DNA of 13,938 nt from Candidatus Hydrogenedentota bacterium. Its GTDB lineage: Bacteria > Hydrogenedentota > Hydrogenedentia > Hydrogenedentales > SLHB01. The stretch covers positions 1 to 13,938 of the forward strand of contig JAJDAB010000073.1 in assembly GCA_029262095.1 (NCBI GenBank), read 5' to 3'. Under the pieces are notes generated by a model, which worked only from the letters and a program-made list of their open reading frames with translations, was not told where the DNA came from and searched no databases. The position numbers and the translations under genes are program-made. This document shows, in pieces, positions 12,943-13,938 of the stretch; position 1 is the stretch's first letter; the number at the start of each line of letters is the position of its first letter.

Positions 12943-13938
12943 ATGGGGTCTGAAATGAACGCTCAAGGTCGTTGGATTCAGCGGAGCGCAGCAGGGATTA
13001 TTGGGGGATCGGTTTTAACCTGCGGCGTCGTCGCGATGATCCTGCTGGGTCGCCAAGATGCCAACGCGGAGATACCCGAGCCGAAACAACACGAACTCGC
13101 GCTTCCTGTAGAGTGCATCACCGCCGAGTTCGTGAATGTTCCCGTGACGATTGAAGGGTTTGGCGAGGCCCGCGCCCAACGCCGGGTACGTATTTCACCC
13201 GAAGTGCCGGGCGTGATTACCTCGACCCACGATTCGCTTCTGGTCGGCGCTCGTATCCCTCACGGGGAACTTATTCTCACCATCGATCCCGAACCTTTTG
13301 TCATCGCGGTGAACCAAGCCGCAGCTCGGGTCGGCGAACGCGTAACCGTTATCGAACGCCTTACGACGGAATGGTCGAACGATAGTGAGCGCCTTCAATC
13401 GTTAGAGCGACGGCGCGAATTAGCGCAAGAACAATTTGATCGTCTGAATGCGCTACTTAGCGATGACGTCGGCACGCAGGAAGGCATAGATTTCGCCGAG
13501 CAAGCCTATGTCATGGCACAAGATGAATCCGACCAACTGGCCCACCGCGTCAACCTCTACCCCATCCTCATTGACGAGGCTCGTAATGCGCTAACAATGG
13601 CGCAAGCCGATCTCGATTCGGCCAAAGTCCGTCTTTCCAAGACCGAAGTTCGGGCTCCATTCGACGCCCGTGTGAGTACGTACTCCGTTGAGACCGGGCA
13701 GTTTGTGCAAGCAGGCGAAGCCGCGGCCATGTTAGTAGATGACTCGGTAATAGAAATCGCTACCCCGCTCGATTCACGCGACGCCCGCGAGTGGTTGCGC
13801 TTTTCCAAGAACGCTGCACCACAAGGCCAAAATACTTGGTTCGGCGCGCTCGAACACGTCCAATGCGAGGTAAAGTGGACCGAATCGGACCAAGATCACG
13901 CTTGGAAAGGGCGGTTAGACCGAGTCGCCAAATTTGAC
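12943..13938 (+). CDS. RND efflux pump periplasmic adaptor (HlyD/AcrA family), C-terminus cut off by window edge
   Basis: 332 residues visible, open at the right edge; family members are about 370-420 aa. Membrane-fusion protein that links an inner-membrane RND pump to an outer-membrane channel. One N-terminal transmembrane or signal segment (residues 17-36, SAAGIIGGSVLTCGVVAMIL) is followed by a beta-barrel/lipoyl half-motif (VRISPEVPGVITSTHDSLLVGARIPHGELILTIDPEPF), an alpha-helical hairpin with coiled-coil character (about 125-215), and the second lipoyl half (TEVRAPFDARVSTYSVETGQFVQAGEAAAMLVDD). The hairpin carries QAAARV and QADLDSAKVRL heptads, as in AcrA-like proteins. ATG at 12943 with GAGGAG about 10 nt upstream; Met at 12955 is an alternative. 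The RND pump gene would be expected just right of the window. Substrate unknown. Confidence 0.9.
   Translation, partial: MGSEMNAQGRWIQRSAAGIIGGSVLTCGVVAMILLGRQDANAEIPEPKQHELALPVECITAEFVNVPVTIEGFGEARAQRRVRISPEVPGVITSTHDSLLVGARIPHGELILTIDPEPFVIAVNQAAARVGERVTVIERLTTEWSNDSERLQSLERRRELAQEQFDRLNALLSDDVGTQEGIDFAEQAYVMAQDESDQLAHRVNLYPILIDEARNALTMAQADLDSAKVRLSKTEVRAPFDARVSTYSVETGQFVQAGEAAAMLVDDSVIEIATPLDSRDAREWLRFSKNAAPQGQNTWFGALEHVQCEVKWTESDQDHAWKGRLDRVAKFD

Noticed and set aside
12778..12966. 62-codon minus-strand reading frame in the intergenic region
   Set aside because: No RBS or recognisable motif, and it overlaps the adaptor gene start.
1..13938. CRISPR array, tRNA, rRNA, transposase or phage genes
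   Set aside because: I looked for regularly spaced repeats, tRNA-like cloverleaf patterns and transposase or integrase motifs and found none.

Overview
The window looks like a chromosomal piece from a Gram-negative, moderately GC-rich bacterium that is not a close relative of the usual model species. The evidence is an outer-membrane beta-barrel ending in Phe, an RND-type periplasmic adaptor, several exported proteins and good Shine-Dalgarno sites. The mix of families (neutral ceramidase, DUF3500, alginate-export-type porin, NodN-like MaoC hydratase, exported YtxJ-like protein) fits a PVC-group, Planctomycetota or Hydrogenedentota-type environmental bacterium, but that is inference. I see no phage genes, transposase, CRISPR array, tRNA or rRNA.

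Layout. (1) Positions 1-4606, minus strand: family-2 glycosyltransferase, SAM methyltransferase, secreted neutral-ceramidase-like protein and a MalK/GlpS-like ABC ATPase cut by the left edge. Gaps are 3, 59 and 20 bp, so one transcript is likely; a good extended -10 promoter precedes the glycosyltransferase. (2) 4793-5332, plus strand: a YtxJ/bacilliredoxin-like protein with an N-terminal export signal. (3) 5360-7508, minus strand: enoyl-CoA hydratase, SDR oxidoreductase, small TPR protein. (4) 7658-10426, plus strand: NodN-like MaoC hydratase, DksA/TraR zinc-finger protein, secreted DUF3500 protein, then a dispersed palindromic repeat and an exported two-domain VOC protein. Clusters 3 and 4 are divergent and share a 149-bp control region. 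(5) 10438-12532, minus strand: alginate-export-type outer-membrane porin followed by a DtxR/MntR-type metal regulator. (6) 12943 to the right edge, plus strand: periplasmic adaptor of an RND efflux pump, cut by the edge. The 410 bp between 5 and 6 hold conspicuous inverted repeats.

How they may work together. Clusters 3 and 4 supply hydratase, reductase and (R)-hydratase-like enzymes for acyl-CoA or 3-hydroxyacyl chemistry. Cluster 1 combines polyprenyl-glycan-type transfer, methylation, a lipid-amide hydrolase fold and solute uptake. The porin and metal-regulator pair, with a strong palindrome upstream, may be a metal-responsive outer-membrane uptake unit. No clearly new multi-gene defence or mobile system is visible. 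The most notable points are the altered nucleophile in the ceramidase, the exported YtxJ-like protein, the hybrid metal site and apparently leaderless start of the DtxR-type regulator, and the operator-like palindromes around the porin and efflux genes.
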